DNA from: Bradyrhizobium sp.
GTDB taxonomy: Bacteria; Pseudomonadota; Alphaproteobacteria; Rhizobiales; Xanthobacteraceae
Direction of reading: 5' to 3'
NCBI RefSeq assembly: GCF_027307225.1
Contig: NZ_DAHUXJ010000041.1
Span: forward strand, 1-53,028
Length of the DNA stretch: 53,028 nucleotides
Shown: in pieces, positions 1-8,458 of the stretch
Position numbering within the stretch: position 1 is the stretch's first letter
Layout: each line of letters starts with the position of its first letter
The notes under the pieces: generated by a model
Database searches by the model: none
Told to the model about the DNA's origin: nothing
Seen by the model: only the letters and a program-made list of their open reading frames with translations
Translations under genes and position numbers: made by a program

Positions 1-75
1 GATCAATCACCGTAAGCTCCCGCCAAGGCATCGAAATGACCCCCTTGCCAAACCTCCCTTAAGAGGTCCGGCAAG

Positions 76-124
76 TGTCCTCGATGTCCCCGAACGGGCG
101 TCAAAATTGTCCTCGATGTCCCCG
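76..124. repeat. Two direct copies of a 17-bp motif, possible insertion-sequence end
   Basis: TGTCCTCGATGTCCCCG occurs at 76-92 and again at 108-124, 32 bp apart, just beyond the 3' end of the HemY-like gene. Multiple short terminal repeats beginning with TGT are known at the ends of IS21-family elements, so this may be a solo IS end. No transposase gene lies in the window, and the family assignment is a guess. Confidence 0.35.
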
Positions 125-167
125 GTCCATACAGTCCCGCGAGGGAAGGATAAGAAACGGGCCCGAA

Positions 168-1880
168 TCAGCCGCGCATGCGGGAAAGAAAGCCGCGCCA
201 GCCGCCGGCCTGGCCGCGCGCCGGCGAAGATATCTCGGCGAACTCGTCCGGCCCGGTTCCGTCATCGACGCCGGGATCGTCGGGCGGCCGAATGATCGGA
301 ATGACCGCCGGAATGACGGACGCGGATTTTTCGCTTCCTGCGGGAATGTCGGTGCGGGCGCGAAACAGCAGGGGTGGCGGGGCCACCGCTTCAACGGCAG
401 GCGCGGGCTTCGCGGGCGGCGGCGCAGGTGCGGCCTCGGCTAAGGACGGAGCCGTGGGCGCATCCTCCTGCTCAGCCTTGTTCTTGTACTCGGCCTTTGG
501 CGCGTCCTCAATTTCGTTCACGTGCTCCGCGCGCGGCGGGCTTGCCGCCAGCATCGCCTGCTCGAACGGCGACGGCTCGATGGCGCCACCGGCGGACGGC
601 AGCGCGGCGAGCGGCGTCTGCCATTGAAAGGCATCGAGACGCCCCGATACCGGCGATACCGGCCGCCATTTGTCGGAGACATAACCGTCCGCGGTCCAGA
701 CCGCATCGTGCATCGCACGCACCGCCCGCAACGTCCAGGCTCGCGCCTTGCCACTGTCGCCATGTTCGGTGCGCTCGATCTCCGCCATCAGCATCGCCAC
801 GCGCTGCGTCGGCGCGTCGACGAACCGGCCCAAGGCGTCGCGGGCCTTGCCAAACTCGCTGGCATCGATCGCGGCACGTGCGACCGCCAGCGCGCCCTCG
901 AGATGACCCGGCGCCTTCGCGGCTAACGTTTCGACGCGCACCAGACGCTGGCGCGCGGAATCGCCGAGTTTGACGTGGGCATAGGCGTCGGCCAGATCCG
1001 GATGCGGCTGCGCCAGCCACGCGGTTTCCACGATCCGCATGGCGCGGCGGATCTGATGCGCCTCGCTCTGGAATTTGGCGGCGAGCACGGCCGCCGGCAC
1101 CAGCGTCGGCGCCAGCTTCACCGCCTCCATCACGACCTCGCGCGACTGATCGCGGTCGACGGTCTCGAGTTCGAGCGCACGCGCCGCCAGCAACACGCCA
1201 CGCTGGCGGCGATAGGTGTCCCGGTCGATCAGGCCGGACGCGTAATTGGTTTCGAGAATGGCAAGCGCCCCCACCCAGTCGCCTCTCGCGCAACGAAAGC
1301 CGAGCACGGCTTGCGAGGCCCAGGTCGAGGACGGCTGTGCCTTCAGCGCTTCCTCCGCGATCGCTACCGCGGCACCGACGTCGTCGGCGCGTTGCGCCTC
1401 GATGAACAATCCGCGCAGGCCCAATAGCCGCGTGTCCTCGCGCGCCGCCATGGACTGGAATGCCTCACGCGCGGCAGCGCGGTTGCCCTCCAACTGCGCC
1501 GATTGCGCATGCAACAGCAGCGTCAGCGGATCGGCGCCGGCATGGCGGCGCGCCACATCGGCGTGCAGGCGCGCAGCCGCGGCATCGCCATGGCCGATCG
1601 CAAGCAGTCCTTGCGTGATCGCGTGACGGCCCCGCGCGTGACGGCGCTCCCGCCGCGACCGGCGGATTTTCTCCGGCAGCCGCCAGAGCCCGCGCAGGAT
1701 GCTCCAGCCAATCATCGCCACGACGATGGCGATGCCAAGTCCAAGCGCAAAGACCGGCAGCGTGGCATGCGCCCGCCAGCCGTTCCACGACAGCACGATG
1801 TCGCCCGGCTGGTCGGCGACCCAGGCGGCGCCCCGGGCCGCCAGTGCGACCAGCAACAGAAAGAGGATGATCCGGTACAT
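168..1880 (-). CDS. HemY-like inner-membrane TPR protein
   Basis: 570-residue protein with two hydrophobic helices at the N-terminus (about residues 3-22 and 42-63), a basic loop, then a long helical repeat region and a proline/alanine-rich low-complexity tail after about residue 440. This is the layout of the alphaproteobacterial HemY N-terminal-domain proteins, which sit beside heme genes but are not the protoporphyrinogen oxidase also called HemY. Their biochemical role is not settled; a membrane scaffold role for heme synthesis is usually proposed. It begins 9 bp after the stop of the COG4223 gene on the same strand, so the two are almost certainly cotranscribed behind hemD. The tail is much more variable than the repeat domain. 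Confidence 0.85.
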   Translation of the reverse strand: MYRIILFLLLVALAARGAAWVADQPGDIVLSWNGWRAHATLPVFALGLGIAIVVAMIGWSILRGLWRLPEKIRRSRRERRHARGRHAITQGLLAIGHGDAAAARLHADVARRHAGADPLTLLLHAQSAQLEGNRAAAREAFQSMAAREDTRLLGLRGLFIEAQRADDVGAAVAIAEEALKAQPSSTWASQAVLGFRCARGDWVGALAILETNYASGLIDRDTYRRQRGVLLAARALELETVDRDQSREVVMEAVKLAPTLVPAAVLAAKFQSEAHQIRRAMRIVETAWLAQPHPDLADAYAHVKLGDSARQRLVRVETLAAKAPGHLEGALAVARAAIDASEFGKARDALGRFVDAPTQRVAMLMAEIERTEHGDSGKARAWTLRAVRAMHDAVWTADGYVSDKWRPVSPVSGRLDAFQWQTPLAALPSAGGAIEPSPFEQAMLAASPPRAEHVNEIEDAPKAEYKNKAEQEDAPTAPSLAEAAPAPPPAKPAPAVEAVAPPPLLFRARTDIPAGSEKSASVIPAVIPIIRPPDDPGVDDGTGPDEFAEISSPARGQAGGWRGFLSRMRG

Positions 1881-1889
1881 CGCTTGGGT

Positions 1890-3035
1890 CTATTGCGCAG
1901 GCTTGGCGAGCGCCGCCATCGCCTCGGCGGCGAAGTGGCGCGAGGCTGCGACCGCTGCATCCCGCTCGCCGGCTTTCGCAAGCCACGCTTGCGCCACGGC
2001 GCGGTCGTCAGGATTCAGCGAGTTCAGTTCGCGCCGCGCTTCCGGCAAATCGTTGCGCAAGGCGGCGGCCGTGACGCGGGCGACGATGGCGCCGCGGTTA
2101 TTGCCCACGGCATCGGTGCGCTCGATGCGGACGAGTTTTGCGGCGCCTGCCTTGAGATGATCGACAATGCTGGTGCTGGCCGTGGCGTTCGGTGGCGAAG
2201 GCGGCTCGAGCTTCGGCACCAGCGTCAACAGTTCGCGGCAGAGGGCCGCCGGATTCGGCACGCCCGACGATGCGAAATCCTCAAGCGGCTTGAGCGGCTG
2301 CGGATCGGCCGCCAACGCCTTGGCCGCGTTCAGCGCCTCGGAAAACGGTTCCCCCTGCCGAACCGAAATCTCGAGCATCGAGGCGACGACCAGCCGCCGC
2401 AGCGCCGTGTCGTCGGCCGGCTTGCCCGTGACCTTTGCAAGGCTTTCCTTGTCGGCGTTGACGGCGCGCTCGACCTCGGCCAGACGTCCCTTGATATCCG
2501 AGAGATCCGGCACAGCTGATGCGGCGGCCGGGGCCGGGGCCGCAGATTTCACCGCATCGAGCTCGGCCGCGAGTTTTTGCGATTGGGCCTGGGCGGTGCT
2601 CACGTCGTTCTTGAGCGAGGCGAGCGATTCTGACAGCGCATCCAGCCGCGACGCCACTGCCGGGTCTGGCGTTGCGGGCTTCGACACTCGTCCCTCAAGA
2701 TCGCTGACGCGGGAGGTCAGCGCCTCGATGGCGCCGGTATTGATCTCGGCGATGGGACGCGCCGGCTCGGCTGGCCATCCCACCGCCCAGACAATGGCCA
2801 GGACGAGGGCGGCGGTGACCGCGCCGGTCGCACCGGCGATCCAAAACGGGTGCAGCGCCGCCAACGCAGGCCTGGACGAGGGGTTGGTATCCTCACTCCG
2901 GCTGGTGTTTTCCTGGCTTGTTTCTTCAGCCGGTTTCGTCACCTCGGACGCTTCGAGGTCGATGGTCGGCGGGGTGCGCCTGGGCCGGCCCGAATCCGGC
3001 GACAGCGTGGGATCATCGGGCCTGTTGTCGTCCAT
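1890..3035 (-). CDS. COG4223 mitofilin-like membrane protein
   Basis: 381-residue protein with an acidic, Ser/Thr-rich cytoplasmic N-terminus, one transmembrane helix at about residues 66-88, a long coiled-coil-prone Ala/Glu/Lys segment (about 100-215) and a C-terminal helical domain. This is the architecture of alphaproteobacterial homologues of the mitochondrial Mic60/mitofilin membrane-shaping protein, typically encoded between hemD and HemY as here. Its ribosome-binding site (reverse-strand AGAGGAAT just before the ATG) lies within a remnant of the two-hairpin repeat at 3041-3092, so the element now provides translation signals for this gene. Function is inferred from family and neighbourhood only. 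Confidence 0.85.
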   Translation of the reverse strand: MDDNRPDDPTLSPDSGRPRRTPPTIDLEASEVTKPAEETSQENTSRSEDTNPSSRPALAALHPFWIAGATGAVTAALVLAIVWAVGWPAEPARPIAEINTGAIEALTSRVSDLEGRVSKPATPDPAVASRLDALSESLASLKNDVSTAQAQSQKLAAELDAVKSAAPAPAAASAVPDLSDIKGRLAEVERAVNADKESLAKVTGKPADDTALRRLVVASMLEISVRQGEPFSEALNAAKALAADPQPLKPLEDFASSGVPNPAALCRELLTLVPKLEPPSPPNATASTSIVDHLKAGAAKLVRIERTDAVGNNRGAIVARVTAAALRNDLPEARRELNSLNPDDRAVAQAWLAKAGERDAAVAASRHFAAEAMAALAKPAQ

Positions 3036-3040
3036 GCGGA

Positions 3041-3092
3041 TTCCTCTAACGAACTTGCGGCGAGACTGACAGGAACTTCAAATTCGCCGCAC
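3041..3092. repeat. Remnant of a two-hairpin element (right half of a B-type hairpin)
   Basis: The loop and right arm of a B-type hairpin (AGGAACTTCAAATTCGCCGC) are intact, but the left arm is gone. The loop sequence matches the complete copies at 19299-19376 and 35115-35190. It overlaps the ribosome-binding region of the COG4223 gene. Confidence 0.75.
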
Positions 3093-3182
3093 GACCGGCG
3101 CCTTGTAGCGCGATCATCAGAACAAAGCACGTAGTCAGTAGTCTGATTCTACCTTCCGCTCCCGGTTTCGTGACCTACTTTG

Positions 3183-3297
3183 GCGAATGTTAGAATTCAG
3201 GACCACTGGCAAAGATAGATTTTTAGGGGTGTCCCCGATTTGACATTCGCGTGCGTTGCTCTGAGCGGTGTGAGCGAATGTCAAATCCGCTGCACAA
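3183..3297. repeat. 5'-truncated two-hairpin element (F right arm plus E hairpin)
   Basis: GCGAATGTTAGAATTCAGG at the left is an F-type right arm. After an AT-rich spacer comes a complete E-type hairpin with arms GATTTGACATTCGC and GCGAATGTCAAATC. The right arm encodes the last codons and stop of hemD (stop at 3281-3283, reverse strand). The hairpin may also serve as a transcription terminator for hemD. Confidence 0.8.
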
Positions 3298-4012
3298 GCG
3301 CGGCAAATAACGCGGCCTCGTCGGGTGAGGCGGCAACCACCACCCGCACCGCCCCGGCATCGCGCAACACGGTCGCAATGCCGGCGGAAAGACAGTATTG
3401 TGGCAGCGAGAGCGCCGATACTTCAACGCCGTCGGCGCGAATCGCCTCGATGAACGCCCGCGCGCTGCGCCTTGAATAATGCAGCACGGCTTCCACGGCA
3501 TCGGTTGCAAAGGCCTTGCGGGCTTTCTCCGGCAGATCGGCGACGGCCGCCATGCGGTATGTGGTCTGGGTGACCACGGTGAAACCGCGCTCGCCGAGCT
3601 CGCCCGGCAGGTCGCGGGCGAAGTCGGCGCCGGCCAGATAAAGCAGCGGGCTTGTCTTCTTCAGTGCCTTCGCCTTCACGGATCCCATAACGCGTTCGCG
3701 CAGGCCTTCTGCATCGCTGTTGGCCGAGATGACGTTCGCGAAGCCGGCGGCGCGCGCGGCCTGCGCGGTGTGTTCGCCGACCGCAAACAGCGGCAGCTTC
3801 AGCAAGGGGCTGTTTTGCAGCCGCGCTTCGATCCCGCGCAGCGCGTTGGCGCTGGTCACGACGACCGCGCCGTAGGAGGCATCGCCATCGTCCTGGAAGG
3901 CGACCGGCTCAAACCGCAGCATCGGCGCCAGCAGCACCTCAAAACCCCTGGCGCGCAAGGCGCTCGCGGTGGCCTCGCCGTCCGGAAGCGGGCGCGTGAC
4001 GAGAATGGCCAT
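3281..4012 (-). CDS. hemD: Uroporphyrinogen-III synthase
   Basis: 243-residue two-lobed HemD protein. It cyclises hydroxymethylbilane to uroporphyrinogen III with inversion of ring D, in the cytoplasm. The N-terminus MAILVTRP matches the family start, and Val/Thr-rich strand motifs ([12 protein letters not shown] near residue 50, [12 protein letters not shown] near 175) match its lobes. Length is normal for the family. The last codons fall inside an E-type hairpin repeat, so the C-terminus ...LVQRI may have been remodelled by the insertion. The gene is divergent from tsaD. hemC, which commonly precedes hemD in related bacteria, is not in the window. Confidence 0.92.
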   Translation of the reverse strand: MAILVTRPLPDGEATASALRARGFEVLLAPMLRFEPVAFQDDGDASYGAVVVTSANALRGIEARLQNSPLLKLPLFAVGEHTAQAARAAGFANVISANSDAEGLRERVMGSVKAKALKKTSPLLYLAGADFARDLPGELGERGFTVVTQTTYRMAAVADLPEKARKAFATDAVEAVLHYSRRSARAFIEAIRADGVEVSALSLPQYCLSAGIATVLRDAGAVRVVVAASPDEAALFAALVQRI

Positions 4013-4088
4013 CTAATCGAACTTCCCAGCTGGAAGGCGCAATGCTACCGAATAGGGAAACGCCGGATCGGCAGAAAGTACAAGGGCG

Positions 4089-4256
4089 CTGGCGCCGCCC
4101 ATTTGAAGTTCCTGCACCGCAAGCGGCTAACTCCTTCCAGGAACTTCAAATGGAAAGCGGCTCCAGAATCAATAAGTTTGCTAGCACCCATGACTTTTCG
4201 AAGTTCGTAAAGGTGGGCGCTGCGATTGAGTACGAACTTCGAAAAGTGGGTGCTAG
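4089..4256. repeat. Two-hairpin element, class 4 (hemD/tsaD intergenic)
   Basis: Hairpin 1 (4089-4166) has arms ATTTGAAGTTCCTG and CAGGAACTTCAAAT, with an AAA bulge on its right arm. A 14-nt AT-rich spacer (4167-4180) follows. Hairpin 2 (4181-4256) has arms CTTTTCGAAGTTCGTA and TACGAACTTCGAAAAG, bounded by CTAG at both ends, with a 3-nt bulge on its left arm. It ends 1 bp before the likely TTG start of tsaD and occupies most of the divergent promoter region. Confidence 0.9.
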
Positions 4257-4257
4257 A

Positions 4258-5349
4258 TTGGCTGACGACGCGCGAACATTGGTGCTGGGGATCGAGACCA
4301 CCTGCGATGAAACCGCAGCCGCCGTGGTCGAGCGCGCAAGCGACGGTAGCGCGAAGATCCTGTCGAATATCGTGAGGTCGCAGACCGAGGAGCATGCGAT
4401 CTATGGCGGCGTGGTGCCGGAAATCGCCGCGCGCGCCCATATCGACCTGTTAGACGGCATTATTGACACCGCGATGAAGGATGCGGGCGTGGGCTTTGCG
4501 CAGCTGTCGGCAGTCGCGGCCGCCGCCGGGCCCGGCCTGATCGGCGGCGTGATCGTGGGCTTAACCACCGCCAAAGCGATCGCGATGGTTCACGACACGC
4601 CATTGATTGCAGTGAACCATCTCGAGGCGCATGCGCTGACGCCGCGGCTGACCTGCGCGCTGGCGTTTCCCTATTGCCTGTTTCTCGCCTCCGGCGGGCA
4701 TACCCAGATCGTCGCCGTCACCGGCATCGGCCAATATGTCCGGCTGGGCACTACCGTCGACGACGCGATCGGCGAAGCGTTCGACAAGGTGGCGAAGATG
4801 CTCGGGCTGCCTTATCCCGGCGGACCGGAGGTCGAACGCGCCGCGCGCGGCGGCGATCCCACGCGCTTTGCGTTGCCGCGGCCGATGCTCGGGCGCAACG
4901 ATGCCAACTTCTCGCTGTCGGGATTAAAGACCGCAGTACGCAACGAAGCCGCACGACTGATAGCGCCGGAACCGCAGGACATCCGCGATCTCTGTGCGAG
5001 TTTCCAGGCTGCCGTGCTGGAATCGACGGCCGATCGGCTGAGCGTCGGCATCAAACTGTTCCACGAGCGGTTCGGTGCGCCGCGCGCTTTGGTCGCAGCC
5101 GGAGGAGTCGCCGCCAATCAGGCGATCCGCGGCGCGTTGCAGCAGGTGGCGGCGAAAGCCGAGACCACGTTGATCATTCCGCCGCCCGCGCTGTGCACCG
5201 ACAATGGCGCGATGATCGCGTGGGCCGGCGCCGAACGGCTGGCGCTGGGCCTGACCGATACGATGGACACCGTGCCGCGAGCGCGCTGGCTGCTCGACGC
5301 CGGCGCCACGGCGCCGGCAGGTTACGCCAACACCCGCGCGGGGTTTTGA
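4258..5349 (+). CDS. tsaD: tRNA N6-threonylcarbamoyladenosine transferase TsaD
   Basis: 363 residues from the TTG at 4258. TsaD transfers the threonylcarbamoyl group to A37 of ANN-decoding tRNAs, working with TsaB and TsaE. Visible signatures: [11 protein letters not shown] at the N-terminus (ASKHA fold phosphate loop), the metal-binding HLEAH motif, [12 protein letters not shown], and [19 protein letters not shown]. The frame stays open far upstream, but that extension is translated repeat DNA. Family proteins start just before VLGIETTCD, so the start is TTG 4258, GTG 4246 (inside the repeat) or TTG 4279. No strong ribosome-binding site is visible at any of them. It is followed by gpsA, as is common in Rhizobiales. 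Confidence 0.93.
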   Translation: MADDARTLVLGIETTCDETAAAVVERASDGSAKILSNIVRSQTEEHAIYGGVVPEIAARAHIDLLDGIIDTAMKDAGVGFAQLSAVAAAAGPGLIGGVIVGLTTAKAIAMVHDTPLIAVNHLEAHALTPRLTCALAFPYCLFLASGGHTQIVAVTGIGQYVRLGTTVDDAIGEAFDKVAKMLGLPYPGGPEVERAARGGDPTRFALPRPMLGRNDANFSLSGLKTAVRNEAARLIAPEPQDIRDLCASFQAAVLESTADRLSVGIKLFHERFGAPRALVAAGGVAANQAIRGALQQVAAKAETTLIIPPPALCTDNGAMIAWAGAERLALGLTDTMDTVPRARWLLDAGATAPAGYANTRAGF

Positions 5350-5430
5350 GAGGCGTGATGCGTGAAGACCTTCACACCGCATGCCACTCTCATCTCCCCA
5401 TGTTAGGCAGGGCCGAACGCGCGCTTTTTT

Positions 5431-5587
5431 ATCCCTCCCCCCGCGAGCGCAGCGAGTGGTGGGGAGGGTCGACGCGAGTTCTAAGCGAGCGTCGGGGTGG
5501 GGGGTGTTTCGATAGATCGGCCCCCCACCCTGGCCTACGCTTCGCTTCGGCCTTCCCTCCCCACCGCTTCGCGGGGGGAGAGATAAG
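5431..5587. repeat. Long GC-rich imperfect palindrome between tsaD and gpsA
   Basis: Left arm CCCTCCCCCCGCGAGCGCAG with GGTGGGGAGGG is mirrored by CCCTCCCCACCGCTTCGCGG and GGGGAG about 90 bp later. The whole could fold into a large cruciform or RNA hairpin. It resembles the intergenic palindromes scattered through Bradyrhizobium genomes. It separates tsaD from gpsA and may limit readthrough; this role is inferred. Confidence 0.6.
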
Positions 5588-5614
5588 AACGCGCGGAGTT
5601 TTGAGAGGCAGCCG

Positions 5615-6595
5615 ATGAGCGCATTCAACTCCATCGCAGTGGTCGGCGCGGGCGCGTGGGGAACGGCGCTGGCCGGCGTCGCGGCGCGCGCCGGGCGCAC
5701 CGTGATCCTTTGCGCGCGCAGCGCCGAGACCGCCGCTGCGATTGCATCCGCACGCAGCAATCCGAAATTGCCCGGTGCGACCCTGCATGCCAACATTCAG
5801 GTGACGAACGATCTTGCCAGCGCCGCGTTGGCAGACGCTATTCTGATCGCAACCCCGGCGCAAAATCTCCGCGCCGCGACCTCAGCGCTCGCGCCGCACC
5901 TCAAGGACGGCACGCCGCTCGTCGCCTGCGCCAAGGGCATCGAGCGCGGCACGCATAAATTCATGACCGAGGTGATCGCGGAAGTGGCGCCGAAGGCGCG
6001 CGCGGCGATCCTGTCGGGGCCGGGCTTTGCCAGCGACGTGGCGCGCGGCCTGCCGACCGCGGTAACGCTCGCAGCCGAAGACGAAAAGCTCGCGAGCGAG
6101 CTGGTGCAGGCACTGGGCTCGGCGACGTTCCGGCCCTATCACACGAGCGACGTTCGCGGCGTCGAGATCGGCGGCGCGGCCAAGAACGTGCTCGCGATTG
6201 CGGCCGGCATTGCCGTCGGCAAAAATCTCGGCGCCTCGGCGCAGGCTGCGCTGACTACGCGCGGCTTCTCCGAACTCGCCCGCTTCGGCCGCGCCTTCGG
6301 CGCACGCAGCGAAACGCTGGTCGGTCTCTCAGGCCTTGGCGATCTGATCCTGACCTGTTCAACGCCACAGTCACGCAACTTTGCGCTCGGACAGGCGCTC
6401 GGACGCGGCGAGGCGGCGCCGAGCGGCCAGCTCGCCGAAGGCGCCTTCACCGCGCCGGTGCTGGTGGAATTGGCGGCGGCCGAGGACGTCGATATGCCGG
6501 TCTCCAACGCGGTCGCCGACATCCTGCGCGGCGCGGTGACGATCGACGATGCCGTTCAGGGCCTGCTGATGCGCCCGTTCAAGGCGGAGGGGTGA
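5615..6595 (+). CDS. gpsA: NAD(P)-dependent glycerol-3-phosphate dehydrogenase
   Basis: 326-residue cytoplasmic enzyme that reduces dihydroxyacetone phosphate to sn-glycerol 3-phosphate for phospholipid synthesis. The Rossmann dinucleotide motif [13 protein letters not shown] is at residues 8-20. The central motif [11 protein letters not shown] is visible, and [18 protein letters not shown] carries the catalytic lysine. The C-terminal domain keeps [16 protein letters not shown] sequence (read as [12 protein letters not shown]). Length matches the family. The ATG at 5615 follows GAGAGGCAGCCG, a usable ribosome-binding site. Confidence 0.95.
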   Translation: MSAFNSIAVVGAGAWGTALAGVAARAGRTVILCARSAETAAAIASARSNPKLPGATLHANIQVTNDLASAALADAILIATPAQNLRAATSALAPHLKDGTPLVACAKGIERGTHKFMTEVIAEVAPKARAAILSGPGFASDVARGLPTAVTLAAEDEKLASELVQALGSATFRPYHTSDVRGVEIGGAAKNVLAIAAGIAVGKNLGASAQAALTTRGFSELARFGRAFGARSETLVGLSGLGDLILTCSTPQSRNFALGQALGRGEAAPSGQLAEGAFTAPVLVELAAAEDVDMPVSNAVADILRGAVTIDDAVQGLLMRPFKAEG

Positions 6596-6600
6596 GGGTT

Positions 6601-6732
6601 TCGTGTCCCGGACGCGGCGCGGCATGACATGACGCGACGCAGATCCGGGACCCACGCACGCAAGGAATGAAGAATATGGACCCCGGATCAGCAGCGCACC
6701 GCCAAGGGGCGCTGCGCCGCATCCGGGGAATG
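6601..6732. repeat. Degenerate intergenic inverted repeat after gpsA
   Basis: A segment around CAGATCCGGGACCCACG (6642-6658) is mirrored by GGACCCCGGATCAGCAGCGC (from 6676) and a final GCATCCGGGGAATGAC. This is the style of repetitive intergenic DNA common in Bradyrhizobium. No gene is seen. Confidence 0.5.
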
Positions 6733-6806
6733 ACACCGCGCCAGCGATGATCGTCATCGCGACAGGGCGATAATGGGATGTAACAAGGCGCGAGATATCT
6801 CTCTTT

Positions 6807-6894
6807 CGTCATGCCCGCGCTTGTCGCGGGCATCCACGTCTTGGATAATGCAGAGAAGGAAGACGTGGATGGCCGGGCGAAACACGGCCATGAC
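6807..6894. repeat. Inverted repeat upstream of the EVE gene
   Basis: CGTCATGCCCGCGCTTG and GCGGGCATCCACGTCTT on the left are mirrored by AAGACGTGGATGGCCGGGCG and GGCCATGAC on the right. A related copy follows the gene at 7351-7445, so the EVE gene is bracketed by two members of one repeat family. Confidence 0.7.
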
Positions 6895-6911
6895 AAGGGG
6901 AGAGAGTCGCG

Positions 6912-7325
6912 ATGAATTACTGGCTGGTGAAATCCGAACCTTCGGCCTGGTCGTGGGACCAGCAGGTGGCGAAAGGCGCCAAGGGCGAGGCCTGGACCGG
7001 CGTGCGCAATTTCACCGCGCGGCAGAATCTCGTCAACATGAGGAAGGGCGACAAGGCGTTTTTCTATCACTCCAACGAGGGCAAGGAGATCGTCGGCATC
7101 GCCGAGGTGATCAAGGAGGCCTATCCCGATCCGACTGACAAGACCGGAAAATTCGTCTGCGTCGACATCAAGGCGGACAAGCCGTTGGAGACGCCGGTGA
7201 CGATGGCCGCGATCAAGGCGGACAAGAAGCTCGCCGACATGGCGCTCGTGAAATACTCACGCCTCTCGGTACAGCCGGTGACGGCCGAAGAATGGAAATA
7301 CGTCTGCAAGATGGGCGGGGTGTGA
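6912..7325 (+). CDS. EVE-domain protein
   Basis: 137-residue single-domain EVE protein (PUA-like fold). It begins MNYWLVKSEPSAWSWDQQ and contains WTGVRNFTARQNL and GDKAFFYHSNEGKEIVGIAEV, the aromatic-rich pocket that binds modified bases in the family. EVE and YTH-like domains recognise modified DNA or RNA bases, and some are linked to modification-dependent restriction. Housekeeping single-domain copies like this are widespread and their target is not established. The start follows AGGGGAGAGAGTCGCG, a strong ribosome-binding site. A decayed second copy lies at 10940-11126 beside the helicase-nuclease gene. Confidence 0.9.
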   Translation: MNYWLVKSEPSAWSWDQQVAKGAKGEAWTGVRNFTARQNLVNMRKGDKAFFYHSNEGKEIVGIAEVIKEAYPDPTDKTGKFVCVDIKADKPLETPVTMAAIKADKKLADMALVKYSRLSVQPVTAEEWKYVCKMGGV

Positions 7326-7350
7326 ACCTCATCGCGTCAGCCAACTCGGC

Positions 7351-7445
7351 CGTCATGCCCGCGCTTGACGCGGGCATCCATCACGCTTCGAAAAAAGCAT
7401 TTTTCAATAGGGATGGACAGCCGTGGGTCAAGCCCGGCCATGACG
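7351..7445. repeat. Inverted repeat downstream of the EVE gene
   Basis: CGTCATGCCCGCGCTTGACG and CGGGCATCCATCACG are mirrored by GGGATGGACAGCCGTGGGT and CCCGGCCATGACG. It belongs to the same family as 6807-6894. It lies between the EVE gene and the convergent ABC permease gene, so it may end transcription from both sides. Confidence 0.7.
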
Positions 7446-7486
7446 ACAGAATCAGCGGCGTTTCCTGACTGAGGCGGAAAATGCCA

Positions 7487-8458
7487 TCACGCCCTCACCT
7501 CCTGGCGCTGAAACACGACGTAGCCGGCGACGAACAGCACGATGTTCGCCGCGATCAAGCCGACAGTTTGCGGCCAGGCGATCATGATGCTCTCGGAGAG
7601 CGGCAGCGGCGCGCCCATCAGCGCCCCGCGAAGCTGATCGAGGAACACCGCGCCTAGGGTGCGCGTGGTCGGCGACAGGATCGCCAGCATCGCTTCGCCG
7701 AACAGATCGTTCGGCGAGATGCGCATCAGGAATTGCGCCCAAAGGCTTGTGTCGGGCGTGTCGAGCCCGAGTGCGGCATAGCGCGGATCGGGCGGCGAGA
7801 TGATCTGCGCCAGCGCCGGCGCCAGCATCGGCCACAGCACCGTGAGGAACAGCCAGATGCCGAGCGCAACCAGCGCCGCCGTTGCGGGCGAGCGGAACAC
7901 GATCGACAGCAGCATGGCGAGCGCCAGCCATACGCCGGCATAGAAGATCGCGATCACGAGAAACACCAGCGATCGCAGAATCTCTTCCGTGCCGGGCGGC
8001 ACGCCAAGGAAGATCAGCCCGAGCCCGATCACCAGCAACCACAGCGCGGTGAGGCTGACGGCGAGCGTCGCAAGGCCCGCGAGGAATTTTCCGGTCAGGA
8101 GCGCGTCACGGTAAATCGGCTGCGCCAGGATACGCGACAGCGTGCGGCGGTTGAACTCGCTGTTGACGGAATCGAAGCCAAGCCCGATCGCCATCAGCGG
8201 GATCAGGAATCCGAGGATCGCGACAAACGACGGCAGCGGCGAATTCGACAGCGTGAACAGCCGCAGCAGCAGGAACGGATCCTCGGCGGTGTTGGTGCGA
8301 AGGTTGGTGATCGCGCCGTAGAGCGCGGCGAGCGCCGTCAGCACGATCAGCCATTCCAGCACCAGCATGCGCACGCTGGAGACGTTGTCGGCCAGTTCCT
8401 TGGCAAAGACGGTGCCGAGGCCCTGGAACGGGGAGCCCTCACGCCGCATGACGCGCAT
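7487..8458 (-). CDS. ABC-2 type transporter permease (NosY-like)
   Basis: About 323-residue integral membrane protein. It opens with [20 protein letters not shown] and has roughly six hydrophobic segments, including [36 protein letters not shown] and a C-terminal [17 protein letters not shown]. This is the COG1277 layout (NosY and gliding-motility-type ABC permeases). The start overlaps the end of the ATPase gene; ATG 8458 and ATG 8449 are both possible. With the ATPase and the NEW3-domain protein it forms a three-gene operon transcribed right to left. Substrate is unknown. Confidence 0.85.
   Translation of the reverse strand: MRVMRREGSPFQGLGTVFAKELADNVSSVRMLVLEWLIVLTALAALYGAITNLRTNTAEDPFLLLRLFTLSNSPLPSFVAILGFLIPLMAIGLGFDSVNSEFNRRTLSRILAQPIYRDALLTGKFLAGLATLAVSLTALWLLVIGLGLIFLGVPPGTEEILRSLVFLVIAIFYAGVWLALAMLLSIVFRSPATAALVALGIWLFLTVLWPMLAPALAQIISPPDPRYAALGLDTPDTSLWAQFLMRISPNDLFGEAMLAILSPTTRTLGAVFLDQLRGALMGAPLPLSESIMIAWPQTVGLIAANIVLFVAGYVVFQRQEVRA

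Noticed and set aside
168..1880. Calling the HemY-like gene a protoporphyrinogen oxidase
   Set aside because: There is no FAD-binding motif; the protein is the unrelated membrane TPR protein that shares the name.
4042..4257. Long 5' extension of tsaD
   Set aside because: The in-frame extension is translated two-hairpin repeat DNA with no family similarity; TsaD proteins begin just before VLGIETTCD.
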